NCBI GenBank assembly: GCA_039590215.1
Contig: JBDHFX010000075.1
Span: 1 to 17,543 of the forward strand
Origin: CAMYLR01 sp039590215
GTDB lineage: Bacteria; Gemmatimonadota; Gemmatimonadetes; JACCXV01; JAHWKZ01
Reading direction: 5' to 3'
DNA length: 17,543 nucleotides
Shown here: in pieces, positions 1 to 7,993 of the stretch
Layout of the letters: each line of letters opens with the position of its first letter
How positions within the stretch are numbered: position 1 is the first letter of the stretch
Program-made: the position numbers and the translations under genes
Notes under the pieces: generated by a model
What the model was told of the DNA's origin: nothing
Database searches by the model: none
The model's input: the letters and a program-made list of their open reading frames with translations, nothing else

Positions 1-156
1 GTTTGCCGGTGTGACAAGGTCTCCGAGGCGGACGTGCTCACCCCCCGACCGATCCGTCCGACCGAGGCCGAGGTCGCCGCCAATCCTCGTGCTCGGAGCG
101 CGCGGTTGCGCGCCGTCGAGCGGCGCCGCTCAGCGGCGAACCAAACCCGGACCTAG
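1..156 (+). CDS. rsmH: RsmH (MraW) 16S rRNA methyltransferase, C-terminal fragment
   Basis: This is the 3' end of a gene that begins left of the window. It is open from base 1 in frame 1 and stops at TAG 154-156, leaving 51 residues. The tail contains a C-x-C pair followed by LTPRPIRPTEAEVAANPRAR, which closely matches the conserved end of RsmH (a proline/arginine/threonine stretch, then NPRARSARLRA). RsmH is the SAM-dependent enzyme that N4-methylates C1402 of 16S rRNA, and it sits directly upstream of ftsL in most dcw clusters, as here. The catalytic domain lies outside the window, so only the C-terminal signature and the position support the call. The gene is followed by 20 nt containing the ftsL ribosome binding site. 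Confidence 0.9.
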   Translation, partial: VCRCDKVSEADVLTPRPIRPTEAEVAANPRARSARLRAVERRRSAANQTRT

Positions 157-160
157 CGCC

Positions 161-166
161 GGAGGG
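161..166 (+). promoter_or_regulatory. Ribosome binding site of ftsL
   Basis: GGAGGG lies 10 nt upstream of the GTG at 177, inside the 20-nt gap after rsmH. It supports GTG 177 as the ftsL start. Confidence 0.7.
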
Positions 167-176
167 CACAGAGTCG

Positions 177-623
177 GTGAACGTCTACGTCCGAGAGTAC
201 CGTAAGATCGAACACCGAACCCGTCGCCGGACAAGCTTCGCGTGGCACTACCTGCCAACACTCCTTGTGCTCACGGCTACTGTCGTCGTGGGCAAGGTCT
301 ACGTTCAGTCGGTCGCGATTCGATGGTCTGATCGCGCGGTGGAGCTGAAGACGACAGCGCGAGATCTAGAAGCCGCGAATGATGCGCTCACGCGTTCGAT
401 CGCGGTGTTGACGGCCCGAGATCGAGTAACGCGCGCAGCGGACCGACGCTTGGGTATGGTCGCCCCTACCGAAGTCGATATCGTGTGGCTGCCGGTCCCG
501 GATGACACCCCCGCACACCAACCGTCAGTGCTAGCGAAGGTCGATCGTGGACCGTTGGCCACTGTGGGCGGTTGGTTTGATGCGTTCTGGCAGGAGGAAG
601 CTCTCGCGCTGACGAGCCAATAG
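177..623 (+). CDS. ftsL: FtsL-like divisome protein
   Basis: This is a 148-residue bitopic protein. A basic cytoplasmic N-terminus (roughly residues 6-18) precedes one hydrophobic segment at about residues 25-46. A heptad-like charged stretch at about 49-80 looks like the periplasmic coiled coil. A short motif (RLGMVAPTEVDIVWLPVP) matches the conserved end of the FtsL helical region. FtsL binds FtsB and FtsQ and helps activate the FtsWI synthase at the septum. FtsL sequences are poorly conserved, so the call rests on topology, this motif, and position between rsmH and ftsI. Start is GTG with GGAGGG 10 nt upstream. The stop TAG (621-623) overlaps the ftsI start GTG by one base. The extended C-terminal tail of about 40 residues is longer than in compact family members. 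Confidence 0.8.
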   Translation: MNVYVREYRKIEHRTRRRTSFAWHYLPTLLVLTATVVVGKVYVQSVAIRWSDRAVELKTTARDLEAANDALTRSIAVLTARDRVTRAADRRLGMVAPTEVDIVWLPVPDDTPAHQPSVLAKVDRGPLATVGGWFDAFWQEEALALTSQ

Positions 624-2647
624 TGGCTCGTTCCCGGGGGATCCGCTCCAAAAAGGTGAGTGAGTCCGATCGCCTTCGAATCGGACGCCGTCGCCAACGG
701 TTCGTTTTCTTGCTGCTCCTCATCTTCGCAGCTCGGCTTGGGGTCGCGTTCTTCGAGATCCAGATTCGCGACCACGATAAGTACCAAACAACTGCGCAAA
801 AACAGCAAAAGAAGCGGATCGTCATTCCACCCGAGCGGGGCACGATCTACGATCGCAACGGGGTGCCACTGACGGTCAATCAAGAAGAGTACGGAGTCTA
901 CCTCGTGCCACGCCACGTCGATCCCGACGACGTAGAACAGTTTGTCGAGGTGTTGACCTCCATCCTCGGGGTCGACGCTCGCGAGGTGCACCGGCGTTTG
1001 GAGGAGGGCGGGTGGTACGTACGGCTGACGCGTGGGATCTCGCCCGAGATTGTGCGCCAGCTCGAAGCGGCCAGCCTCGATGGCGTGGGTGTAGAATCGT
1101 ACCGAGTGCGTCGGTACCCCTACGATGGACTAGCGGCTGATTTACTTGGTAAGGTCAACAACGACAACGAAGGCCTCGACGGCATAGAGTTGTATTACGA
1201 CGAGGTTCTCCGCGGGACCCCTGGCTACGCCATCCACCAGCGGGATGCGCTAGGACACGAGTACCCGAACTTCACGTTTCCGGTCGACGCTCCGGTCCAC
1301 GGTCGAGATGTGTATCTGACGATTGATCTAGGGGTTCAAGAGATCGTCGAAGGTGCGCTCAAAACGGCTATGAACAAGACGAGCGCAAAGGCCGGGAGCG
1401 TTGTGGTTGTCGACCCACGAACGGGCGAGGTGTTGGCGATGGCCACTCGTGGCGGACCCAGGAAAAGTGACCAGCGGGGGAGAAACGTAGCCGTGGTCGA
1501 TCAGTTTGAGCCCGGGTCGACATTTAAGATCGTGCCACTTGCCGGGTTGTATGAGGAGGCGCTGGCGGCACCCACCGATTCGTTGTTCTGTGAGCGGGGC
1601 ACGTGGCGACGCAACGGGCGCACGATACGCGATGTCCACCGGTACGGTTATCTCACCGTCGAACAGGTGATCGAGGCGTCCTCGAACATCTGCTCGGTCA
1701 AGCTCGCCGATCGTCTCGGTGAGGACAGGCTCTACGAGTATGCGCGCAAGTTCGGGTTCGGCCTGCCTGCCGGCCTCGATTTCCCGGGCGAGCCAGCCGG
1801 CCTACTCAAACGCCCCGATCAGTGGTCGTCGCTGACGTCCGGATCGATAACCATGGGGTATGAGGTGATGGTGACCTCAGTTCAGATGGCGATGGCCTAC
1901 AGTGCGGTGGCCAACGGAGGCGAGCTCCTGCGGCCCTACTTGGTGCGGCGGATCATAGATGCCGAGGGCGATGTCGAGTTCGAGGGGGGTCCGCAGCACG
2001 TTCGTCGTGTCATGGAGCCGGAAACGGCGCGACTCGTGACCCAGGCACTGGTTCGCGTGGTCGAATTTGGTACTGCGAAGAGCGCGCAGATCGACATGCT
2101 GCCGGTGGCGGGAAAGACCGGCACGGCTCGCAAGGTCGGTGAGCGTGGCTACGACAGCAGTCGTCATACCGCATCATTTGCCGGTTTCTTTCCGGCTGAC
2201 GATGCGCGATATGCGGTTTTCGTCCGTATTGACGAGCCGGTCGGCAAATTCTACGGGGGATTAGTGGCGGCACCGGTGTTTCACGAGATAGTGGAGAATA
2301 CGCTATTGACCCGCGCGGTGGACCGGTCACCCGCGTTGGTCGAGCGGTTCCGGTCCCCCCAGCAGGTCGTGCAACGCGTTTCCGATGGATTTGGCGCGCT
2401 GCCGGTGGCAGAGCCGGATACCCTCGCGCCGTCCGAGTCGATTGAGTGGCCGGAAGGCGTTGATCCACGCACGCACGTCAAAGTGCCGGATTTCACCGGC
2501 ATGGGCTTACGCGAGGCAGTGCGCCGTGCATCGCGTTTAGGAATTCAACTGACATTTGATGGAACCGGGACGATCGTTGGCCAGGAGCCCGAGCCGGGGG
2601 AGGTGCTAACCCGCGGCGGCGTCGTACGGGTTCGGGACAGATCGTGA
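623..2647 (+). CDS. ftsI: FtsI / PBP3-type septal transpeptidase with C-terminal PASTA domain
   Basis: This is a 674-residue class B penicillin-binding protein that cross-links septal peptidoglycan in the periplasm. It has a basic N-terminus, one membrane anchor at about residues 27-45, and a pedestal region opening with the conserved RGTIYDRNG (about 72-80). The transpeptidase domain carries all three active-site motifs: S299-T-F-K302 (nucleophile Ser299), S353-S-N355 and K498-T-G500. Residues about 617-674 form a single PASTA domain, including a VPDFTGM start and a PEPG turn. A terminal PASTA domain is common in Gram-positive PBPs and in deltaproteobacterial-type FtsI, but absent from E. 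coli FtsI. The GTG start overlaps the ftsL stop by one base. The AGGAGG at 592-597 is too far upstream to serve it, so coupled translation from ftsL is likely. The end overlaps murE by 4 nt (GTGA). Confidence 0.95.
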   Translation: MARSRGIRSKKVSESDRLRIGRRRQRFVFLLLLIFAARLGVAFFEIQIRDHDKYQTTAQKQQKKRIVIPPERGTIYDRNGVPLTVNQEEYGVYLVPRHVDPDDVEQFVEVLTSILGVDAREVHRRLEEGGWYVRLTRGISPEIVRQLEAASLDGVGVESYRVRRYPYDGLAADLLGKVNNDNEGLDGIELYYDEVLRGTPGYAIHQRDALGHEYPNFTFPVDAPVHGRDVYLTIDLGVQEIVEGALKTAMNKTSAKAGSVVVVDPRTGEVLAMATRGGPRKSDQRGRNVAVVDQFEPGSTFKIVPLAGLYEEALAAPTDSLFCERGTWRRNGRTIRDVHRYGYLTVEQVIEASSNICSVKLADRLGEDRLYEYARKFGFGLPAGLDFPGEPAGLLKRPDQWSSLTSGSITMGYEVMVTSVQMAMAYSAVANGGELLRPYLVRRIIDAEGDVEFEGGPQHVRRVMEPETARLVTQALVRVVEFGTAKSAQIDMLPVAGKTGTARKVGERGYDSSRHTASFAGFFPADDARYAVFVRIDEPVGKFYGGLVAAPVFHEIVENTLLTRAVDRSPALVERFRSPQQVVQRVSDGFGALPVAEPDTLAPSESIEWPEGVDPRTHVKVPDFTGMGLREAVRRASRLGIQLTFDGTGTIVGQEPEPGEVLTRGGVVRVRDRS

Positions 2648-4119
2648 CATTGGCCATCGAGGCGTCGCGACTGTCCGCCCTGGCCAAGCGAGTCAACGGG
2701 AGGGTCGTTGGCGGCACGGATGTTTGTGTCACCGGGGTGTCGCACGACAGCCGCCACGTGCGATCGGGTGATCTGTTCGCCGCCATCGCCGGGTTTGAAA
2801 CCGATGGCCATCGCTTTATCGACTCGGCCGCCGAGGCGGGCGCCACCGCGGCGTTGGTAGAGCGCGAGGGTCCGTGGCCGGTACCAGCGATTGTAGTCGA
2901 CGACGTACGCGCTGCGATTGGACCCGTGGCCCACGCGATCGCCGGTGATCCAACGACCCGGATGCGGGTGATCGGGATCACGGGGACCAACGGCAAGACG
3001 ACGACGACGTTCATGACGGCAGCGGTGTTGGGTGGCGATGAGGCGGCCACGCTGGGAACGCTTGGTGTCCGGCGACGGGGTCGGGTTTTCAAGACCGGGT
3101 TGACGACACCCGAGGCCCCCGAGTTGGCGCGACTTTTTGCTGACTTGGAGCAGGAGGGAGTGACATCGGTTGTCATGGAGGTTTCGAGTCACGCGATCGC
3201 GCTTGGACGAATCGGCGGGATTCATTTCGCAGCCGGGGCGTTCACGAACCTGAGTCCTGATCACCTCGACTTTCACCCAACGATGGAAGAGTACGGTGAA
3301 GCGAAGCTCGACTTCTTTCGTCTGCTCCGTGAGCAACACGGTTTCGGGGCTGTGAACGCGGACGACGCATGGGGTGAGCGATTCCAGGTTGCGGGACCAG
3401 CGGAGACATGGCGCTTTAGCGCGCGCGATTCCGCTGCCGAGGTGTACGCGGAGCGAGTCGACGTTGAACTCGACGGTACGACGATGGACGTACGTACTCC
3501 GCGCGGGCGATTCACGACCCGCCTGTCGATGGCTGGTCGCTTCAACGCCGCCAACGCACTGGCGGCGGCGGCGCTGGGCGTTGGACTCGGAACCGAGCCG
3601 GAGGCAGCGGGTCGCGCTCTGGCTGCGGTTGACCATGTGCCTGGTCGCTACGAGGTCTACCGCGCGACGGACATCACTGTAATCGTGGACTACGCCCATA
3701 CCCCGCAGGCGATGGAACGCATTCTGCTGGCCGTGCGCGATACCGGAGCCCGGCGGATCTTGTGCGTCTTCGGCTGCGGTGGCGAGCGCGATCGCACCAA
3801 GCGACCAAAGATGGCCGCGGTGGCCGGAACGCTGGCGGACATAGCGATTCTGACGACTGATAACCCGCGGCGCGAACCAATCGATCAGATCGTGGCTGAT
3901 ACTGTGGCCGGATTCGACGATACCGCTGCCCGTTGGGAACGGATCGATGATCGCGCGGCCGCGATTGAATACGCAGTCGGCGAGGCTGAGTCTGGCGACG
4001 TGGTGTGTGTGCTCGGCAAGGGGGATGAGGAACACATCTTGATCGGCAACCAGCGAATCCCGTTTCGCGATCGGGACGTTGTTCAGCGAGCCTTGGCGGC
4101 TCGGGACGGGTCGGCGTGA
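2644..4119 (+). CDS. murE: MurE, UDP-MurNAc-L-Ala-D-Glu:meso-diaminopimelate ligase
   Basis: This is a 491-residue cytoplasmic Mur ligase that adds the third amino acid of the stem peptide using ATP. Visible features are the N-terminal uridine-nucleotide domain, the P-loop GTNGKT with Lys118, the VMEVSSHA motif after the TTPEAPEL substrate region, Lys221 in EAKLDFF (position of the carbamylated lysine), a GRFNAANALAAAA motif, and D406-N-P-R409. DNPR is the family signature for meso-diaminopimelate. Lysine-adding enzymes differ at these positions, so the stem peptide here is predicted to contain mDAP. The GTG start overlaps the ftsI stop as GTGA, and the end overlaps murF the same way. Length is normal for the family, with only a small gap of about four residues after the P-loop helix, probably natural variation. 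Confidence 0.95.
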   Translation: MTLAIEASRLSALAKRVNGRVVGGTDVCVTGVSHDSRHVRSGDLFAAIAGFETDGHRFIDSAAEAGATAALVEREGPWPVPAIVVDDVRAAIGPVAHAIAGDPTTRMRVIGITGTNGKTTTTFMTAAVLGGDEAATLGTLGVRRRGRVFKTGLTTPEAPELARLFADLEQEGVTSVVMEVSSHAIALGRIGGIHFAAGAFTNLSPDHLDFHPTMEEYGEAKLDFFRLLREQHGFGAVNADDAWGERFQVAGPAETWRFSARDSAAEVYAERVDVELDGTTMDVRTPRGRFTTRLSMAGRFNAANALAAAALGVGLGTEPEAAGRALAAVDHVPGRYEVYRATDITVIVDYAHTPQAMERILLAVRDTGARRILCVFGCGGERDRTKRPKMAAVAGTLADIAILTTDNPRREPIDQIVADTVAGFDDTAARWERIDDRAAAIEYAVGEAESGDVVCVLGKGDEEHILIGNQRIPFRDRDVVQRALAARDGSA

Positions 4120-5504
4120 GCGCGAGGCTAACCGCCGATCAGGTGACGGCCGCGCTTGGCGTGGAACCCTGTGGACGACCCCCCCAACTCTTTAGTGGTG
4201 TGACGATCGACACTCGGCGAGCGGTGGCGGGAGAGCTGTTCGTGGCGATCCGCGGCGACCGATACGATGGCAACGATTTCTCGGATGTGGCGGTGGCCGC
4301 TGGTGTGTCCGGAGTGGTCGGCGAGAATCGGGACTTCGCGGAGCGTGAGGAGATCGCATTCTGGGCGGTGCCCGACGGACGGGCCGCGCTCCAGGCGTTG
4401 GCGGGTCATTATCGGAAAAGCCTCTCCACGCAGGTAATTGCGATCACCGGCTCGAACGGCAAGACGACCACCAAGGAGTTGATCGCAGCGGTACTGGCGC
4501 AGCGGTTCTCGATCTCGGCTACCAGCGGCAACTTGAACAACCAGATCGGTGTCCCGCTTACGCTGCTGGATATCGAGCCCGACAGCGACTGGGCGGTGGT
4601 CGAGCTTGGCACTAGCGAGCCCGGGGAGATCGCCATTCTGTCCCGCATCGCTCAGCCGTCGATCGCAGTCATTACCGGCGTGGCGGCGAGCCATTTGGAG
4701 GGACTGGGCTCGGTCCGGGCGGTGATCGATGAGAAGCTGGCCCTTGGACGAGCTCTGGCACCGAACGAGGTCCTGTTTTACAACGGTGACGACGCGCGGT
4801 TGGCGGCCGCGGTTTCAGGGTTGGCGTGTCGCCTGGTTTCCTACGGCATCGAGTCGTCGAACGACGTTCGGCCCACACGGTGGACGCTGGACGGCGAAGG
4901 ACGCGGAATGTTCGAGGTCGATGGTCGCACCTACCGGTTGCGGTTGGTTGGCCGGCACAACGTGGTGAACGCGCTGGCCGCGGTGGCCGTGGGCCGGGAG
5001 GTCGATATCTCACCCGGGGCGATCGCCGTTGGGATCGCCGAACCCGATACATTGCCGCTTCGCATGCAGTTGGAGCGATGGGGAGACGTGGTGGCGCTGG
5101 TTGATTGTTACAACGCCAACCCCGAAAGTGTGGCGTCGGCAGTGAGCACCCTGGTCGCTCTCGATGACGCGAGTCGACGGGTCGCCGTGCTCGGTGAGAT
5201 GCTGGAGTTGGGCGACCAAAGCGAAGCGTTGCACGAGCAGGTGGGGCGCGAATTGGCTCCAGCCGGTATCGACGTCGTTGCGACCGTTGGCGTTGGTGCG
5301 GCACCGATCGCCAGCGGCGCGGAGGATGCCGGCATGGCAGCATTCCGATTCAATGACCAGCCTGGCGCGATCCGTTGGCTGATCGACTATCTCCGGCCCG
5401 GTGACGCGGTCCTCTTCAAGGCCAGTCGCGGCGCGGCGCTGGAGCACGTTGTAGAACCGGTTCGCGAGGCGTGTCTCGGTTGCTCGGTCGAGATCAATCG
5501 GTGA
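4116..5504 (+). CDS. murF: MurF, UDP-MurNAc-tripeptide:D-Ala-D-Ala ligase
   Basis: This is a 462-residue ATP-dependent ligase that adds the D-Ala-D-Ala dipeptide, the last cytoplasmic step of stem-peptide synthesis. The P-loop is GSNGKTTTK with Lys116. NNQIGVPLTLL, DYN-type YNANPES and AVLGEMLELG blocks are typical of MurF, and the length is normal. The GTG start lies in a 4-nt GTGA overlap with murE and no strong ribosome binding site is seen, so coupling is likely. The gene stops 11 nt before mraY. No ddl gene that would supply its D-Ala-D-Ala substrate is present in the window. Confidence 0.95.
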   Translation: MSARLTADQVTAALGVEPCGRPPQLFSGVTIDTRRAVAGELFVAIRGDRYDGNDFSDVAVAAGVSGVVGENRDFAEREEIAFWAVPDGRAALQALAGHYRKSLSTQVIAITGSNGKTTTKELIAAVLAQRFSISATSGNLNNQIGVPLTLLDIEPDSDWAVVELGTSEPGEIAILSRIAQPSIAVITGVAASHLEGLGSVRAVIDEKLALGRALAPNEVLFYNGDDARLAAAVSGLACRLVSYGIESSNDVRPTRWTLDGEGRGMFEVDGRTYRLRLVGRHNVVNALAAVAVGREVDISPGAIAVGIAEPDTLPLRMQLERWGDVVALVDCYNANPESVASAVSTLVALDDASRRVAVLGEMLELGDQSEALHEQVGRELAPAGIDVVATVGVGAAPIASGAEDAGMAAFRFNDQPGAIRWLIDYLRPGDAVLFKASRGAALEHVVEPVREACLGCSVEINR

Positions 5505-5515
5505 GGCGGCGGTAG

Positions 5516-6601
5516 ATGCTCTACGACCTACTCGTCCCGCTGGCTGATCAGCACACGTTCTTCAATGTCTTTCGGTACATCACTTTTCGGTCCGCCTACG
5601 CGACCGTTACCGCGCTCGCACTGGCGTTCATACTGGGTCCGTGGCTGATCCGGCGCCTGCACATGCTGGGGGCAGGGCAGCCGATTCGTCGAGAAGGTCC
5701 CGCAGCGCACCATCTGAAGGCCGGCACGCCAACCATGGGGGGCGTGCTGATCATCCTCGCGGTTGTCGTCCCGACCCTTCTTTGGGCCGATTTGAGTCAG
5801 CCGTTCATCCAAATGATCCTCGTGGCCACGCTCTGGATGGGGGGGCTGGGTTTCCTCGACGACTACCTGAAGGTCGTGAAGCAGAAGTCGGAGGGACTGA
5901 TCGCGATCCAGAAAGTCGTTGGACAGGTCCTGCTGGGCGTTGTTTTGGGCGTATGGTTGTACATGCAACCTGTCCACGGCGAGTACACCACGCTGACGTC
6001 GGTGCCTTTCTTCAAGGAGCGTTTTGTCGATTTCGGTTGGTTGTACGTTCCGTTCATCATTCTGGTAGTGATCGCTGCCACCAATGCTGTCAACCTGACC
6101 GACGGGCTCGACGGGTTGGCGATCGGACTGGGAGCGATCGCGGCGACCGCATTTGCCGTCTTTGCGTACGTGATCGGGCGCGCCGACTGGTCGGGCTACC
6201 TTCAAATCCCGTACTTCCCCGGTGCCGGTGAACTCACCGTTTACTGCGCGGCGTTGCTTGGTGCCGCTCTGGGGTTTCTCTGGTACAACGCACACCCCGC
6301 GGAAATCATCATGGGCGACACTGGTTCGCTGGCGTTGGGTGGGGCGTTTGGAACGCTGGCGGTGCTGCTCAAGATGGAATTCGCGCTGATCTTCGTGGGC
6401 GGCGTGTTCGTGCTCGAGACGTTGTCGGTGATCATCCAAGTGGCGTCCTTCAAGCTGCGCGGGAAGCGGGTCTTCAAGATGAGTCCGATACACCACCATT
6501 TCGAGCTCTTGGGATGGGACGAACAGAAGATCGTCATGCGCTTTTATATCCTTGGTGTCCTGTTTGCATTGTTGGCGGCTTCCACGCTGAAGCTGCGATG
6601 A
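5516..6601 (+). CDS. mraY: MraY, phospho-MurNAc-pentapeptide transferase
   Basis: This is a 361-residue polytopic membrane enzyme that transfers phospho-MurNAc-pentapeptide to undecaprenyl phosphate to make lipid I. About ten hydrophobic segments are visible. Active-site features are all present: PTMGG, the aspartate pair D115-D116 in FLDDYLK, NAVNLTDGLDG, D268 in MGDTGSLALGG, and the histidine triad H326-H328 in SPIHHHFE. Length matches the family almost exactly. Start is ATG with GAGG about 9 nt upstream, overlapping the murF stop. The end overlaps murD by 4 nt (ATGA 6598-6601). Confidence 0.97.
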   Translation: MLYDLLVPLADQHTFFNVFRYITFRSAYATVTALALAFILGPWLIRRLHMLGAGQPIRREGPAAHHLKAGTPTMGGVLIILAVVVPTLLWADLSQPFIQMILVATLWMGGLGFLDDYLKVVKQKSEGLIAIQKVVGQVLLGVVLGVWLYMQPVHGEYTTLTSVPFFKERFVDFGWLYVPFIILVVIAATNAVNLTDGLDGLAIGLGAIAATAFAVFAYVIGRADWSGYLQIPYFPGAGELTVYCAALLGAALGFLWYNAHPAEIIMGDTGSLALGGAFGTLAVLLKMEFALIFVGGVFVLETLSVIIQVASFKLRGKRVFKMSPIHHHFELLGWDEQKIVMRFYILGVLFALLAASTLKLR

Positions 6602-7993
6602 TCGACTCCCCGGTCCAGGTCGATGGCGCGCGCGTCGCGGTGCTCGGGCTCGGACGCTCCGGGTCGGCAGCCGCGCGCCTGCTATCGCGGAGGGGAGCCA
6701 GCGTGTACGCGTCCGACGTGGCGAGCTCCGACCGGACTGTGGCCGCGGCCGAAGCGCTAATAACTGAAGGGATCGAGGCAAGTGCCGCGGGGCACGATCG
6801 TGAATTGCTGTTCGACTGCGACTGGATCGTCGTGAGCCCTGGAATCCGGCCCGACGCGGAGATTCTCAACACGCCGCCTGTTTGTGACCGGCCGATCTTC
6901 AGTGAGATCGAGGTCGCGTCATGGTTCGCCCGTGCGCCCGTGGCTGCAGTGACCGGCACCAACGGCAAGACCACGACCACGGCGCTGCTCGGGGCGGTCG
7001 CCCAGACGGGCGGCGTCTCGGTCAGTGTCGCTGGCAACATCGGGCGCGCTTTCTCGACTGCGGTGCTCGAAGATCCGGGCGTCGAGTGGTACGTGCTCGA
7101 GGTGTCGTCGTTCCAGCTAGCGCGAATCGAGACGTTTAGACCGCGCGTGGCGGTGGTGCTCAACCTAACGGCTGACCACCTCGACACGTACCCGGATGTC
7201 GACGCGTACGCCCGGGACAAGGCGCGCATCTCTCTCAACCAGGGCCGGGACGACCACCTGTGCCTGAACGCCGAGGACGAAGCCCTGTCTGGCTTCGGAT
7301 CCGATCGGCCGGTAACGCGACACTGGTTTCACCGCCACCAGTCGGTCGAACGGGGTGCGTGGGTCGACGATGGGTGGATCACCCTGGCCGGCGAGGCATA
7401 CTCGGGGCCGATCATCAAAACAGCCGCACTCAAGATCCCGGGTCAGCACAACGTCCAGAACGCACGTCCAGAACGCATTGGCGGCCACGCTAGCGGCCGA
7501 GCTCATGGGGATCGAGCCAACAGCGATCGGTTCGGGGTTGCGTTCGTTTGGCGGTGTGGAGCACCGTCTCGAGAGGGTGGCGATCGTCGACGGGGTCACC
7601 TTCGTCAACGACTCAAAAGCGACCAATGTCGAGTCTGTAACGGTTGCGCTGAGAGCGTTCGATCAACCGCTGATCGTTGTCTTGGGCGGCCGCCATAAGG
7701 GCTCCCCCTACGCACCGTTGGCTCCACTATTGGCAGCGCGCGCGCGCCATGTGTTAGTGATCGGTGAGGCTGCGCCGCGGATCGTGAGCGAGCTCGACGA
7801 GGTCGTAGACGTGACCGATGTCGGTACCCTCGAGCGAGCCGTCGAACGGGCTCGTGAGCTGGCTCGACCCGGCGATCTCGTGCTGCTGTCCCCAGCGTGC
7901 TCGTCGTACGATCAGTTTGATAACTACGAGGTGCGAGGCGAGCGATTTCGTCAGCTGGTGGTGGCTGGGGCCGAACGGGAGGTAGCACGGTGA
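6598..7993 (+). CDS. murD: MurD, UDP-MurNAc-L-Ala:D-Glu ligase, frameshifted as sequenced by a 13-bp tandem duplication
   Basis: MurD adds D-glutamate to UDP-MurNAc-L-Ala in the cytoplasm. The start is ATG in the ATGA overlap with mraY. The first frame gives VAVLGLGRSG, GTNGKTTTT (Lys124), the VLEVSSFQL block and NLTADHLD. It reaches PGQHNVQNA at residue 289, then continues out of frame and stops at TAA 7696-7698 (366 residues, with a foreign tail). The conserved C-terminal domain, including FVNDSKATN, GGRHKG, and SPACSSYDQFDNYEVRG, continues in the +1 frame from about 7463 to TGA 7991-7993. The break falls on two adjacent copies of ACGTCCAGAACGC. Deleting one copy gives the canonical MurD motif GQHNVQNALAAT and an intact 460-residue protein of normal length. 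The downstream half shows no further decay, which suggests a very recent mutation or a sequence/assembly error. The end overlaps ftsW as GTGA. Confidence 0.9.
7451..7476 (+). repeat. Exact 13-bp tandem duplication inside murD
   Basis: ACGTCCAGAACGC occurs at 7451-7463 and again at 7464-7476 with no mismatch or spacer. The following A at 7477 extends the period by one base. Thirteen is not a multiple of three, so the second copy shifts the reading frame in the middle of the conserved HNVQNA motif of MurD. Confidence 0.97.

Noticed and set aside
305..991. A 228-codon minus-strand frame across the ftsL-ftsI junction
   Set aside because: It overlaps two supported genes on the other strand and has no domain or ribosome binding site signal.
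2545..4035. A 496-codon open frame on the minus strand opposite murE
   Set aside because: It is antisense to a gene with intact MurE motifs. Its translation is rich in Arg, His and Pro with no recognisable domain, as expected for a shadow frame in high-GC DNA.
6514..6597. An upstream in-frame extension of murD inside mraY
   Set aside because: The extra 28 residues are out-of-frame mraY sequence. ATG 6598, in a 4-nt overlap, is immediately before the conserved N-terminus.
5528..6781. A 417-codon open frame on the minus strand opposite mraY and the start of murD
   Set aside because: It spans the mraY-murD boundary, its product is low-complexity (Arg/Gln/Asp-rich), and the + strand encodes a full MraY.
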